Shown here: positions 18,681 to 28,127 of the stretch, piece after piece
How positions within the stretch are numbered: position 1 is the stretch's first letter
Layout: the number at the start of each line of letters is the position of its first letter
Source: Roseiarcus sp963776665
Lineage (GTDB): Bacteria > Pseudomonadota > Alphaproteobacteria > Rhizobiales > Beijerinckiaceae
Direction: 5' to 3'
DNA length: 64,000 bases
Assembly: GCA_963776665.1 (NCBI GenBank)
Contig: CAVZNQ010000030.1
Location: forward strand, 1-64,000
Translations under genes and position numbers: made by a program
Notes under the pieces: model-generated
What the model saw: only the letters and a program-made list of their open reading frames with translations
Told to the model about the DNA's origin: nothing
The model's database searches: none

Positions 18681-19790
18681 ATGGACCAGCCGAAAGACAT
18701 AACCGAGACCAAATCGAGCGAGATCAGGTATTCCATCTGTACGTTTGTAACTCGCCATTCCCAATACAACGATATGGTTGAATCCTTTGTAAGCCACGGA
18801 TTCTCCTACGGCGATTGCGAATACCTTTATATTGACAATTCTGAGGCAAATCGTTGTGAGGCCTATGCAGGAATCAATAAGTTCCTGACCACGGCCAAGG
18901 GGCTCTATATCATAATTTGTCACCAGGACCTGCTCCTTTTGGAGGACGATCGAACGAAGCTGGATTCGGTGATCCGGGAACTCGACGAGTTCGACCCAAA
19001 CTGGGGCGTCTGCGGCAACGGAGGCGGTATCCATCCAGGGCGCCTCGCGCTTCGGGTGACCGACCCCCACGGCGACGACCAATTCACGGAACGTCTTCCG
19101 ATAAGGGTGCGTGGCCTTGACGAGAACTTCCTGATCGTCCGGCGTGACGCCAATCTGGCTGTGTCACGAGATCTTCAGGGATTTCATCTATACGGCGCCG
19201 ATCTATGCTTGGTGGCGCATTTTCTCGGCTACACGACTTATGTCGTGGACTTTCACCTCCGTCATCTGAGCTATGGCGTCAAAGGCCCGACTTTCGGTCC
19301 CGTTCGCCAAGCACTGATTGCGAAATACGACCGCGCGCTGCGACCCCAAATGGTTACCACCCCCTCGACCACCGTTTTTCTGGGAAACCGAGCTTTCCTT
19401 GGCTCCATTCTGAACAGCTCACTGGTGCTTGGAATTGCAAGGCGGCTCGGCCGCTTCGCGGCAAGGCGGCGACCGCGGGGCGATTCTCAACTCGCCGAGA
19501 TCATGCTAAATTTCCCGGCAGCCAGACTTCCGTTAGGTCATTGTCTCTTGGATGGAGCAGGTCATGGGTTCGCTTTCGCGCTCGTACGAGGGGAAGGATC
19601 AACGTTACTTCTCCGGGGTGAGGAAGGATCTTATCGACAGGCTCGGAGTCGACGCCAACCGCGCAATTCTCGAAATCGGATGCGGCGATGGGTCAACCGG
19701 GGCTTACGCCAGACAGCAGGGCAAATGCGGTCTATACGTCGGGGTGGAACTGATGCCGGACGCGGCGAGCGTGGCCAAAGCTGCCATTGA
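18681..19790 (+). CDS. glycosyltransferase-like protein, probable late frameshift
   Basis: The ATG at 18681 follows AGGGGCG. The first 265 residues look like a GT-A fold with a loop IIICHQDLLLLEDD in the position of a donor-binding acidic motif. GVCGNGGGIHPGR, VRGLDENFLIVRR and GFHLYGADLCLVAHFLGYTTY fit the conserved blocks of family-2-related transferases that act on glycan chains. From about residue 260 the sequence turns into arginine-rich shadow protein and overlaps the next methyltransferase by 227 bases. A one-base change near 19450 would end the gene at a TAA at 19507-19509, which I think is the natural end. Donor and acceptor are unknown. The 3' neighbour methyltransferase is co-directional and probably co-transcribed. 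Confidence 0.65.
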   Translation: MDQPKDITETKSSEIRYSICTFVTRHSQYNDMVESFVSHGFSYGDCEYLYIDNSEANRCEAYAGINKFLTTAKGLYIIICHQDLLLLEDDRTKLDSVIRELDEFDPNWGVCGNGGGIHPGRLALRVTDPHGDDQFTERLPIRVRGLDENFLIVRRDANLAVSRDLQGFHLYGADLCLVAHFLGYTTYVVDFHLRHLSYGVKGPTFGPVRQALIAKYDRALRPQMVTTPSTTVFLGNRAFLGSILNSSLVLGIARRLGRFAARRRPRGDSQLAEIMLNFPAARLPLGHCLLDGAGHGFAFALVRGEGSTLLLRGEEGSYRQARSRRQPRNSRNRMRRWVNRGLRQTAGQMRSIRRGGTDAGRGERGQSCH

Positions 19791-20256
19791 TCGAGTCTAC
19801 AACGCAAATATTGAAAGCTTCGACATCCCGGAACCCCCGGGCAGTTTCGATGTGCTCATCGCGGGCGAAGTGCTTGAACATCTTGTTGATCCGTGGGTCG
19901 TGCTGAAGCGCCTGCGTCACTTTCTTCGCCCCGGCGCGCTGGCGATGGCCAGTTCGCCAAACGTGGCCCACTATTCGACGATCCGCATGCTTCTCAAGGG
20001 CGAATGGACGCTCGCCGACAGCGGGCGCATGGATCGCACCCATCTTCGCTGGTTTACGCCCAAGTCCTATGCCGAGATGTTCAGGGCCTGCGGTTTCGAG
20101 GTCGTATCGACTGAGCCGCTCTCCGAATTCGGGCCGCGGGCGAAGCTGATCAACAGGCTTACCGCGCGGCGCCTCGAGCACCTCTTCATCGGACAGATCG
20201 TCGTCGTCGCGAAGAATGTCACAGCCTCGAAAAGCGGACAAACGGTGGCCGCATGA
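19564..20256 (+). CDS. SAM-dependent methyltransferase (Methyltransf_11/23 type)
   Basis: Start ATG 19564 has GGAG eight bases upstream; an in-frame ATG at 19552 is less likely. Motif I is ILEIGCGDGSTGAYAR (about residues 32-47), motif II is YVGVELMP, and FDVLIAGEVLEHLVDPW gives the post-I and motif III region. The end has FTPKSYAEMFRACGFEV, typical of small-molecule or sugar methyltransferases. The protein is 230 residues, soluble. Position between two transferases suggests methylation of a nascent glycan or its terminal cap, which in O-antigen systems can control chain length. That role is inference. Confidence 0.85.
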   Translation: MGSLSRSYEGKDQRYFSGVRKDLIDRLGVDANRAILEIGCGDGSTGAYARQQGKCGLYVGVELMPDAASVAKAAIDRVYNANIESFDIPEPPGSFDVLIAGEVLEHLVDPWVVLKRLRHFLRPGALAMASSPNVAHYSTIRMLLKGEWTLADSGRMDRTHLRWFTPKSYAEMFRACGFEVVSTEPLSEFGPRAKLINRLTARRLEHLFIGQIVVVAKNVTASKSGQTVAA

Positions 20257-20395
20257 GGGGCCTGCCGCAATCCTCGCCGCCGCTTGACAAGATAGGCGGC
20301 GCCGTGGTTCGTCCTCGCCCGATCCGGGTCCGCCCCATAAGACCGGGCAGCCAGCCAGTAGTGTCGGCGTCGCAGCCAAGTCAGGGACGTCCATC

Positions 20396-21373
20396 GTGGT
20401 AACTGTCGCCGCAATCGTCGTGACGCGGAACCGTCCATCGCTACTCAAGCGATGTCTTGCTGCGATCGACGCCCAGACATATCCCGCGAAACACTTCATA
20501 GTCATCGACAATGCTTCCGATCAGCCGACGCGCGAGTTGCTCGCCGCGGAAGTAGCCCGTCGGGACGCGACCTTTCACATGATTCGTTCCGAGGAGAACA
20601 CCGGCGGCGCGGGCGGCTTTCACATCGGCATGCTAACCGCCTTGTCGCTGCCCTGCACTCATCTGTGGCTCATGGATGACGATTGTGAGCCGGATCGGAA
20701 AGCGCTCGAGGAGCTTGTCGCCGCAATGTCGATCGTCGGCGAGGACGCGGTCCTCGGCGGCAACGTGTTCGACATTAACGGCGAGTGCATCAACGTTCAG
20801 CCGGTGTCCCAGCGGATCGGGGCGAACGGCCTGACGCAATATACCCTTCATTTGGCGGACGGCATTTGCGAAATGGCTGGGTTGACGTTCGTGTCTTTCC
20901 TGGTTCCGGTCAAACTGGTCTGGAAGGTAGGTCTCCCGCTGAAGGAATTCTTTATCTGGGGCGACGATCATGAGTACTCGCTCCGCCTCCGTCGCTTAAC
21001 GAGAATTTACCAGGTCGGAAAGAGCAAGGTCGCCCATTTGAAAATTGGCGAGGTATCGTTCAGTGTCATTAACGAGAACGACCCCAATAAAATTTGGCAA
21101 TATCGATGGCTTTACAGGAATAGGGTATTCATCGCGCAGAGATATGACGGCATATTCTCGAGGCAGCTGATAAGGTTTGTGTTCAGATCGTTCAGGGATA
21201 TGTTCTATTCTTTTATGACTGGGAAATACGTGGTGATGAAATGCAAGGCGATCCTGTACGGGCTATGCGCAGGGGTCGGCTTTTCGGTGCAGATGGCGGG
21301 CAAAGACCTGTCGGCCATTCCCGATGAACCGCGTAGGAGCGTGAGGGAGCCTGAGCGGCAGAACGTCGCCTAA
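20396..21373 (+). CDS. family 2 glycosyltransferase, candidate galactofuranosyltransferase
   Basis: Starts at GTG 20396 (MVTVAAIVVTRNRPSLL). It shows the GT2 nucleotide-binding start VTVAAIVVTRNRP, FIVIDNASDQPT and EENTGGAGGFHIG, then the metal-binding MDDDCEPD near residue 100 and the acceptor-site WGDDHEYSLRLRR near residue 192. The spacing and the W-x-D-D-x-E block resemble bacterial galactofuranosyl- and rhamnosyltransferases (GlfT/WbbL group). The gene for UDP-galactopyranose mutase follows tail to tail 5 bases away, so UDP-galactofuranose is the most likely donor. About 325 residues, peripheral to the inner membrane. Linkage and acceptor cannot be read from sequence. Confidence 0.82.
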   Translation: MVTVAAIVVTRNRPSLLKRCLAAIDAQTYPAKHFIVIDNASDQPTRELLAAEVARRDATFHMIRSEENTGGAGGFHIGMLTALSLPCTHLWLMDDDCEPDRKALEELVAAMSIVGEDAVLGGNVFDINGECINVQPVSQRIGANGLTQYTLHLADGICEMAGLTFVSFLVPVKLVWKVGLPLKEFFIWGDDHEYSLRLRRLTRIYQVGKSKVAHLKIGEVSFSVINENDPNKIWQYRWLYRNRVFIAQRYDGIFSRQLIRFVFRSFRDMFYSFMTGKYVVMKCKAILYGLCAGVGFSVQMAGKDLSAIPDEPRRSVREPERQNVA

Positions 21374-21378
21374 GACTT

Positions 21379-22533
21379 CTAACCGTGCTGCAACGGCGGC
21401 ACAAAGAAAACTGGAATATCCGCGGCTCTGGCGATCCGATCGAGCATGGCGTCGGCGGCGGCCAGCGCCTCTCCGATCGTGACGTCCATATCCAAATAGC
21501 GGTAGGAGCCGAGTCGGCCGACGAAGGTGACGCCTCGCGTCGCGGTCGCGCGATCGACGTATTTCCTGAGCATCGCCTCTTCGTTGGTCTGTCGGATCGG
21601 GTAGTAGGGAATATCGTTTGGGCCGCAGAATCGGCTGAATTCCCGGTAGAGAATCGTGCCTTCCATCTTCGCCTTCTCCCAAGGCGCGAAGTGCTTGTGC
21701 TCGGTTATTCGCGTGTAAGGCGTCGCCTCATCGCAATAATTGACGACCGCGGTTCCCTGATAGTCGCCTTCAGCCCTAAATATTTCAAAGTCGAGCGTCC
21801 GGTAACCGAGCCGTCCGAGCTCGTAGTGAAAATAACGGTCGATCGGCCCGGAATAAACGACATGGGCGAACGCTTCGTTGAGATCTTCGAACCGCTCGCC
21901 CAGGCGCAACTCGAGATTGGGCGTGTCCAAGATTGCGGCGACCATTTCCGTATAGCCGCGCTCGGGAATGGCTTGATGAGGATGGGCAAAGTAGCTGTCG
22001 TCATAGTCGAAGCGAAGCGGGAGGCGCTTGAGGATTGACGCCGGCAGCTGCGTCGGATCGAGACCCCATTGCTTCCGGGTATAGCCACGGAAGAAGGCTT
22101 CGTAGAGCTCGGCTCCGATCATGCTGAGCGCTTGCTCCTCGAAATTTGCCGGGCTTGGGATCGGCTTGGTCTTCGCGGCGACGAATGCGCGCGCTTCCTG
22201 CGGGCCCATCACCTTATGAAAGAACTGGTTGATGGTCAGGAGATTGACCGGCAGCGAATACACCATCCCGCCGGCGACCGCCTGCACGCGGTGACGGTAG
22301 GGCCGCATGTCCCCGAATCGCTGAACGTAGGCCCAAACGCGCTCGTCGCCTGTGTGAAATATGTGCGGGCCGTACACATGGGTCATGACGCCGGTCTGCG
22401 GATCGCGCTGCGAGTGGCAATTGCCGGCCACATGCGGGCGCTCATCGATCACCAGGACCTTGTGCCCTGCTTCGGCGAGCGCGCGGCCGATAACGGCGCC
22501 GCTGAATCCGGCGCCGACGATACAGTATCTCAT
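21379..22533 (-). CDS. glf: UDP-galactopyranose mutase
   Basis: The flavoenzyme interconverts UDP-galactopyranose and UDP-galactofuranose. The FAD site GAGFSGAVIGRALAEAG is at residues 8-24 and VIDERPHVAGNCHS follows. HVYGPHIFHTGDERVW, the catalytic-region phrase FFRGYTRKQWG and the two arginine-bearing segments RLPLRFDYDDSYF and YPIRQTNEE are all present. Length (384 residues) is normal. It commits the cluster to a galactofuranose-containing polymer. It converges on the GT2 gene and its promoter side faces the Wzy-like gene, 108 bases away on the same strand, so those two may share a transcript. Confidence 0.95.
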   Translation of the reverse strand: MRYCIVGAGFSGAVIGRALAEAGHKVLVIDERPHVAGNCHSQRDPQTGVMTHVYGPHIFHTGDERVWAYVQRFGDMRPYRHRVQAVAGGMVYSLPVNLLTINQFFHKVMGPQEARAFVAAKTKPIPSPANFEEQALSMIGAELYEAFFRGYTRKQWGLDPTQLPASILKRLPLRFDYDDSYFAHPHQAIPERGYTEMVAAILDTPNLELRLGERFEDLNEAFAHVVYSGPIDRYFHYELGRLGYRTLDFEIFRAEGDYQGTAVVNYCDEATPYTRITEHKHFAPWEKAKMEGTILYREFSRFCGPNDIPYYPIRQTNEEAMLRKYVDRATATRGVTFVGRLGSYRYLDMDVTIGEALAAADAMLDRIARAADIPVFFVPPLQHG

Positions 22534-22641
22534 GGAGACCGTTTCCGCTTATTCGAACGAAGCCGGCGGCGACACGCAGTCAATCGCCAGTCGACTCGAG
22601 GGTTGAACGGCGCCGAAACGACGCCCGCCGCCACGCTGCGG

Positions 22642-24283
22642 TCACGCTGTCTTGAGGCCCTGTTCGCCTGGGCGCGAATAGGATCTCCGCTGCGCGCCAA
22701 CTCTTCGGGGTTCTTTGGCGAGTTTGCCCTGGTAGACGTAGTTTACCATAACCACGGCGCCCAGCAGGCAATAGATCAGAAAGTGGTTTTCCCGTTGAGA
22801 CAAAACCAATCTGTAGAAAGAGAAGGCGACGAAACTGCAGGCGAGCGCGCCCGCGAGCGCGCCCGATTGCGTCAGGTCGGTCAAGTAATGTCGGACGCCA
22901 TACCAGATCGGCAGACAGCACCATCGCGGAGAAAAACAGAAACCCAGGCACTCCAGTCTCGACGAGCAGCGAGATGACATAGCTGTCAATCGACGAACCG
23001 ATATCGAAACCGCCGGTCACGAAACCGTGCCCGGTGATCGGATTTTGCATCACGAGGGGCCGGGCGGCCGCCCATTGGTCCCATCGCGCCTGCGTGCTGC
23101 CTGCCTGGCCGGCGCCCCCGAACACCATGCCGTGAACTCGGGGCACGAACATAACCATGAAGAAAACGACCGTTAGGATGATCGCGTTCAAGGTTCCGAT
23201 GAAACCTGGCGCCAGAGTTCCGCGGTGAGTGAACGACTTGCGAATCGGCCAGATGACGGCGAATACTCCCATCGACGCGAGAAAACCCACATAGCTTCCG
23301 CGCGAGCCAGAAGCCAGTATCGCCAGGAATCCGGTGATCAGGACCGTCCAGCCGAGGCATTTCTCAAGCAATTTCTCTCGATGCAGCGCAAAGAATAGTC
23401 CAATAGGGATAACAATAATCTCAAACTCTCCGAATGAGAGCGGCACAAGAAAGGTCGACGTCGCCCTGAATGCTCCATTCCTGAAGCCCCCTTGGCCGTC
23501 TATCAGGACCCAAAGCATGGGATTGCTCTGGGCGAGCGACGCCAGCATGCCTTTCGGGAAAATATCGGTAAAGAAACGATGCTCGAGGCGATATTCCACA
23601 ATTCCCGCGACCGAGTTGAATACCGCGCAAAAGCATATGATTTTTAGAAAAAGAACGATGTCACGCTCATCGGCAAGTACATATATCGCTGCGAAGAAGG
23701 GGACATACCATTCCAATAAAGCGTCGACCAAAGCCGACGTCGAGTCGCCCCGAAGCGGCGACTGCGGGAGCGAGAGGACCGCCATGACGAGATAGCCGAC
23801 GGCGCAAATAAAAATTGGAAGCGAGGGGCGAAGCCGGGTCGCGATTTGCCTCCGAACCTCCGACGAACCCGAAACTGCAAGAAGGAACGGCGCGATAAGA
23901 GCGAAGGCCGCGACGCGGCGGACGGAGATCCAGGGGAGGTCGCCGAACTGGACCATGTAGTAGTAGGGGACGCAGAGGTTGACGATCAGCATGATGAAGA
24001 ACGTCGCGCGGATCACCCTCGGGAAAACGACCGGGACCTCCGGCATCACCCAAAGCAGCAGCACGGCGAAGACGGCGACGATGCCGAAAGCGCCGAGCGG
24101 CGGGAGCGCAAAAGCTGCGAGGCCGACAATGGCCCCAAGAACTATCGCTACCGTCGCCCATATCACGATCGGCGCGAGGAAACGGACGACGTCGGGCACG
24201 GCCCGCGCAGCGAGCCGGGTCTCCGCAATGGCCGTCGAAACTATCCGGGACGGGGCGAAACGGCTCCAGATCCGCGTTGTCAT
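22642..24283 (-). CDS. O-antigen ligase/polymerase (Wzy_C-type) membrane protein, frameshifted
   Basis: A polytopic membrane protein with about 11-12 spans and a large periplasmic loop containing GSRGSYVGF and the PITGHGFVTGG segment typical of the Wzy/WaaL family (PF04932). It would polymerise flipped repeat units or attach glycan to its acceptor. Near 22909 the frame is lost: the open frame continues as basic shadow protein to 22580, while removing one G restores WYGVRHYLTDLTQ, one more membrane span (FLIYCLLGAVVMVNYVYQGK) and an end at 22642. The last 90 residues are affected, including a transmembrane segment. Unless this is a sequencing error, polymerisation may be impaired. Confidence 0.75.
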
Positions 24284-24973
24284 GCCCGTCGAACTCCCGA
24301 CCGTTCCTGAGGCTGCGATTGCGGCGTCTCGCCCGCTACCCGACCCAATCGCCTACTGGCGGCATCGAACTCCGGCCGCTTTGCCCGCCGGCGCCAGAAT
24401 CGATGATAGGCGACAACAAAGCGTTGCGTCCTTCCCACAATTCTGAACCGACGTTTCCCGTCCTTCCGGCTCACAAAGAAGTCTTGGCGACGGTATTGCA
24501 CGACGTCACAACGTTCACCAACGCTTGGACGGCCAAAGCAATAGCGAGACACTGAAATCATGAACGCCGGGGTTGCGTCAACCGCGGCGCTCCCTGACCG
24601 GCGGCGGCATGCCCTTTCATCTGGTCTCTCCTGTATAAGATTGCGCAAGCCGATTCCAAATCCATCAAAGCCGAGCCAAGCCAACGCGAGCTCCGGCCAA
24701 ATTCTGCCAAGGAAAACGCTTTGATTGTCTTGTATCTCCATGGCCGAAATGAGCCTTTTCAACGGGTTGTCGTGACCCCCAGGCCGAAAAAATTCTTTTT
24801 CTCCCGCCTGCCTCCGGAACAGCGCGCGCGACGGCCGCGCTCCGTCGGCGACTTGCTAACCTAGCATGGATTCCGATTTTCCGCAATATCTCCCTTGGGG
24901 AAGAGGGATCCCGAAGCGTCCGGCGCGATCTCGCCCGGACGCGTTGAGACCCACGGTCCGGAGGACGGCTCGG
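24284..24973. other. 690-base intergenic region without a supported gene
   Basis: A minus-strand frame covers 24280-24762 but its protein is basic, motif-free and lacks a good ribosome site. I see no RNA gene or repeat. The region separates the glycan island's Wzy-like gene from a housekeeping-type phosphatase on the same strand and probably contains the terminator of the latter. Confidence 0.45.
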
Positions 24974-25729
24974 TTAGTCCGTCAAATGCGAATTCAGCCG
25001 GGCGAGGAATTCCGAGAGATCGTCAGTGATGAAATCCGCGACGTCGGCCGCGGCGGAGATCGACTGGTCGTGCGCCTCGCGGTGATCCAGGCGTCCGGGT
25101 TTGGTGGTCACCAGGGTCGTCGTCATGCCCCTGGCCTTCGGTACGGCGAGGTTTCGCGCTACGTCCTCGAACATCGCCGCCGTTTGCGGGTCGACCTGGC
25201 AGCGCTCGAGAAAGGCGTCGTAGGCGGCTTCGGTCGGCTTCGGCGTCAGCCCCGCCGCGACGATGTCGAACGCATCCTCGAACACCCCGTCAAGCCCGAG
25301 CTGGCTCGCGGTGAGAATCGCATGGTTTCGCGAGCCGTTGGTGAAGATCAGCTTTCGCCCCGGCAGCCGCCCGACTTCGCGCGCCAGGATCGGATCGGGT
25401 TTGAGGCCGGAACGGTCGATGTCGTGGACAAATTCGAGAAAGCGCTCGGTCTCATCGAACTGCTCCTCGACCAGTCCGCGCAAGGTCGTACCGTGGTGGG
25501 AATAGTAGTGCTTGTGCAAGGCTCGCGCCGACAGGCCGTCGATGCCGAAAAGCTCCATCAGGAAGAGGGTGATTCGCTCGTCGATCCTGGGCCAGATTCC
25601 GCTGTCCGCCGGGTAAAGGGTGTTGTCGAGATCGAAAACCCAGGTCGTTATGTGCCCAAAACGCGCCCGCAACGTCTCGTCGGACGGCAGGCGAAACTCA
25701 GCCGGCGGGATCAGCGGCGCCATGGCCAA
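24974..25729 (-). CDS. HAD-family pyrimidine 5'-nucleotidase
   Basis: Haloacid dehalogenase-type phosphatase. Motif I is TTWVFDLDNTLYPA (the first Asp is the nucleophile), motif II is LIFTNGSRNHA, motif III lysine lies in LTPKPTEAAYD and motif IV acid residues in AAMFEDVARNL. The cap segment (RITLFLMELFGIDG...YYSHHGTTLRGL) matches the pyrimidine 5'-nucleotidase/Sdt1-like group that is common in Rhizobiales. About 250 residues, cytoplasmic. It lies between glycan genes but this family is usually a nucleotide-salvage enzyme, so I do not assign it to the glycan pathway. Confidence 0.85.
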   Translation of the reverse strand: MAMAPLIPPAEFRLPSDETLRARFGHITTWVFDLDNTLYPADSGIWPRIDERITLFLMELFGIDGLSARALHKHYYSHHGTTLRGLVEEQFDETERFLEFVHDIDRSGLKPDPILAREVGRLPGRKLIFTNGSRNHAILTASQLGLDGVFEDAFDIVAAGLTPKPTEAAYDAFLERCQVDPQTAAMFEDVARNLAVPKARGMTTTLVTTKPGRLDHREAHDQSISAAADVADFITDDLSEFLARLNSHLTD

Positions 25730-25897
25730 ACACTGGTTTTACGCGTCAACTCAACGGCTCCGTGGCGACGGGGGGTACAGACTAGCGGCGGCGCCTTGAG
25801 CTTTCCATAAGATTCGAGCGGCCCTTGCCGAAAGGCCGGCTCGGCCGCTTCGGGCGCGATCCAGCGGGGGGCGATCCATTGATTGACCTCAGCGGGT

Positions 25898-26686
25898 TCA
25901 TGATTTTCTGAAAAACCCGTGGGGGTATTCGCCAGCGTATAGCGGCGTCACTTTCTCGGGCTTGTCCGCGAGATACTCATCGCACGCCTTCTTGACGCCG
26001 GGAAGGCTGTTCCACCCCAGCGGGTCCACTGACGGATCGTTGTAATCGTCGATGAGGCAAATCGCCCCTTTAGTTAGTTTTGGATAGACATGCTCAAGGC
26101 TGACCAGAATGGATTCGTACAAGTCGCCGTCGAGATAGGCGAAACATATCTTCTCCGGCAAGCCGTTTGGCAAAGTGTCACTGAACCATCCCTTATGGAT
26201 TTCGGGAAGCGGCAAATTGTATCGTTGGAAATTGTAACGCAATACATCTTCAGTTGTCTTTAGCTGACCTTGATAATAAGCGTCCCCGTCGATAGAGCTC
26301 ACGGTCGGAAGCCCTTCAAAGCTGTCATACACCGATAGTTTCTTGTCGGAATTATGCAACTGGATTGTCTTCGTAATTAACACGGATGATTGACCGGAAT
26401 TGCATCCCAATTCAACGAAATCACCCTCAACCCCATAGACCAGAACCTGGCTTACCAGGTGATACATATTAATCCTCTGTTCTATATTTGTCATCCTCCC
26501 GGTAAATAATGGCGAGGTACGTTTGCCCTCAGAGCGGGTAATTATGGCGTCAATTCGATCAAGTATATGCGAAGCCGGAAAGGCTCGCAGCCCGATTTTG
26601 CCAATTATACGGTTGATGAAGCGATCAATATATGAATACCGCCGTGATCTCCAATCAAAATACTCCGCGATGAAGAAATCATCCAT
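25898..26686 (-). CDS. TylF/MycF-like macrocin O-methyltransferase family protein
   Basis: SAM-dependent sugar O-methyltransferase family (PF05711). Shows VEGDFVELGCNSGQSSVLI (motif I), LSVYDSFEGLPTVS, FAYLDGDLYESILVSLEHVYP with metal-binding acids, and GAICLIDDYNDP further on. Metal-dependent hydroxyl methylation of a sugar is the known activity of characterised members. The gene is visibly more AT-rich than its neighbours, a sign of separate acquisition. It closes the glycan island: with the two other methyltransferases it predicts a methylated surface polymer. It runs in the same direction as the phosphatase gene 168 bases downstream. Acceptor sugar unknown. Confidence 0.82.
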   Translation of the reverse strand: MDDFFIAEYFDWRSRRYSYIDRFINRIIGKIGLRAFPASHILDRIDAIITRSEGKRTSPLFTGRMTNIEQRINMYHLVSQVLVYGVEGDFVELGCNSGQSSVLITKTIQLHNSDKKLSVYDSFEGLPTVSSIDGDAYYQGQLKTTEDVLRYNFQRYNLPLPEIHKGWFSDTLPNGLPEKICFAYLDGDLYESILVSLEHVYPKLTKGAICLIDDYNDPSVDPLGWNSLPGVKKACDEYLADKPEKVTPLYAGEYPHGFFRKS

Positions 26687-27005
26687 ATCCGCGTCCCCAA
26701 TAGCACCTGTTGACGTTCGTAGTCCTCGGACGGCCTCCGCATGCAGGCTTTTTGAGCCCCAGCCGGCAAGCGGCGCGCGCAGGCGGCGGCCGCGACAGGA
26801 AGAATCATGCCGGCCGGGCTTGAGGCCCCCTGTCGCTAGGGAAGCGATCGATGGAGGCGATCTGCGCCGAGCGCGCGGCCTCCACGTGGCGACCCCCTTC
26901 GTATCCGGCGTGACAACCCCCTACGCGGCCGAATATCTGCCCTCTCGCTGCAATTTGAGCAAGCCTGATGCGCCGGGGTTCGACCGGCTGCCGGCGGCGG
27001 GCGCC
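26687..27005. other. intergenic region, right edge of the glycan island
   Basis: About 320 bases between two minus-strand genes. Base composition returns here to the high GC of the chromosome. No gene, repeat or attachment site was recognised. Confidence 0.4.
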
Positions 27006-28082
27006 TTACGCTTGCTTGAGGGCGTGCTCGACCGCCTTGCGCATCGCGCTCGAGAACCCCGCTTCGCCGACCGCTTCGGGCGCGACCCAGAAATGCCCTT
27101 CCGGCGCGCCGCCCTCAAACGTTCCGGCGAAAACCGTCAGGGTCAGCGCGAAGTGGGTGAAAGCCTGTTCGACCGTCCCCGGCAGCCGGCGCCAGCTCGC
27201 AATGACCGGGGCGAGATTGGCCAACTCGCCTCGCGGGCCCTCGCTGGTCCACGCGGTGCCGGGCAACTCGACCGTCGAGGCGAGCAGCCCGTGCGCCGGA
27301 CGACGGCGAGCGAGGAACGCGCCGTCGGAGCGGCGAGCAAAATACACCGCGCCCTCGCGACGGGGCTTGGACTTGGCCACGGCGCGGCGCGGGTACGCTC
27401 CAGGCTCGCCGGTCTTTAGCGCCGCGCAGTCCCGCGCGAGCGGGCACGACGGGCAGTCGGGAGCGCGGGGCCGGCAGATCGTCGCGCCGATATCCATCAG
27501 CGCCTGGGCGAAATCGCCCGCGCGCCGGCTTGGCGCCAGCGACCGCGCCGCGGCGTCGATTTCGGCCCTCGCCCGGGCGATCGGCTCATCGAGCGCGATC
27601 AGGCGGGCCAGGATGCGGGCGATATTGCCGTCGACCGGCGCGGTCGGGCGCCCGAAGGCGATCGCCGCGATCGCCGCCGCGGTATAGGCGCCGACGCCGG
27701 GCAGGGCGCGCAAGTCCGCTTCCTCGCACGGAAACCGGCCGCCGCGGCGAGCGATTTCCCTGGCGCATGCGTGCAGGTTCCGCGCCCGCGAATAATAGCC
27801 GAGGCCGGCGAACGCGCCGACCACAGCCTCGATCGGGGCGGCAGCCAGATCCTCGACCCGCGGCCATTTCGCGATGAACGCCTGGTAGTAGGGCGTCGCC
27901 GACTGGGCCGTCGTCTGCTGCAGCAGCACTTCGGACAGCCAGACGCGGTAAGGGTCCGGGGTTTCGCCCGGCGGCGCGCGCCAGGCGAGCGCGCGGCGAT
28001 GGCGGTCCCACCACCGAAGCGTCCGCGCGACAATCGCGTTTCGCTTTGCCTTCCCTCCGAGCGCGCTTACATTGGCGCTCAT
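27006..28082 (-). CDS. mutY: A/G-specific adenine glycosylase MutY
   Basis: Removes adenine mispaired with 8-oxoguanine. From the ATG at 28082 the protein is 358 residues. It has the catalytic region WLSEVLLQQTTAQS, the helix-hairpin-helix LPGVGAYTAAAIAAIAFG followed by the catalytic aspartate in PVDGNIARI, the iron-sulphur cluster cysteines in CRPRAPDCPSCPLARDC, and a C-terminal NUDIX-like domain. The open frame extends a further 670 bases upstream but that part is the shadow of the divergent gene, so the ATG at 28082 is preferred. It is divergent from the DUF721 gene by only 45 bases, so their promoters overlap. Confidence 0.95.
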   Translation of the reverse strand: MSANVSALGGKAKRNAIVARTLRWWDRHRRALAWRAPPGETPDPYRVWLSEVLLQQTTAQSATPYYQAFIAKWPRVEDLAAAPIEAVVGAFAGLGYYSRARNLHACAREIARRGGRFPCEEADLRALPGVGAYTAAAIAAIAFGRPTAPVDGNIARILARLIALDEPIARARAEIDAAARSLAPSRRAGDFAQALMDIGATICRPRAPDCPSCPLARDCAALKTGEPGAYPRRAVAKSKPRREGAVYFARRSDGAFLARRRPAHGLLASTVELPGTAWTSEGPRGELANLAPVIASWRRLPGTVEQAFTHFALTLTVFAGTFEGGAPEGHFWVAPEAVGEAGFSSAMRKAVEHALKQA

Positions 28083-28127
28083 GCGACCGACCTTGCGTCC
28101 CAATTTCTCGCGCCTCATGCCGAAGCG

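Noticed and set aside
24280..24762. Minus-strand frame of 160 codons
   Set aside because: Basic, motif-free protein; looks like chance open frame in GC-rich DNA.
27771..28127. Upstream extension of the DUF721 gene
   Set aside because: Lies antisense to mutY and has shadow composition.
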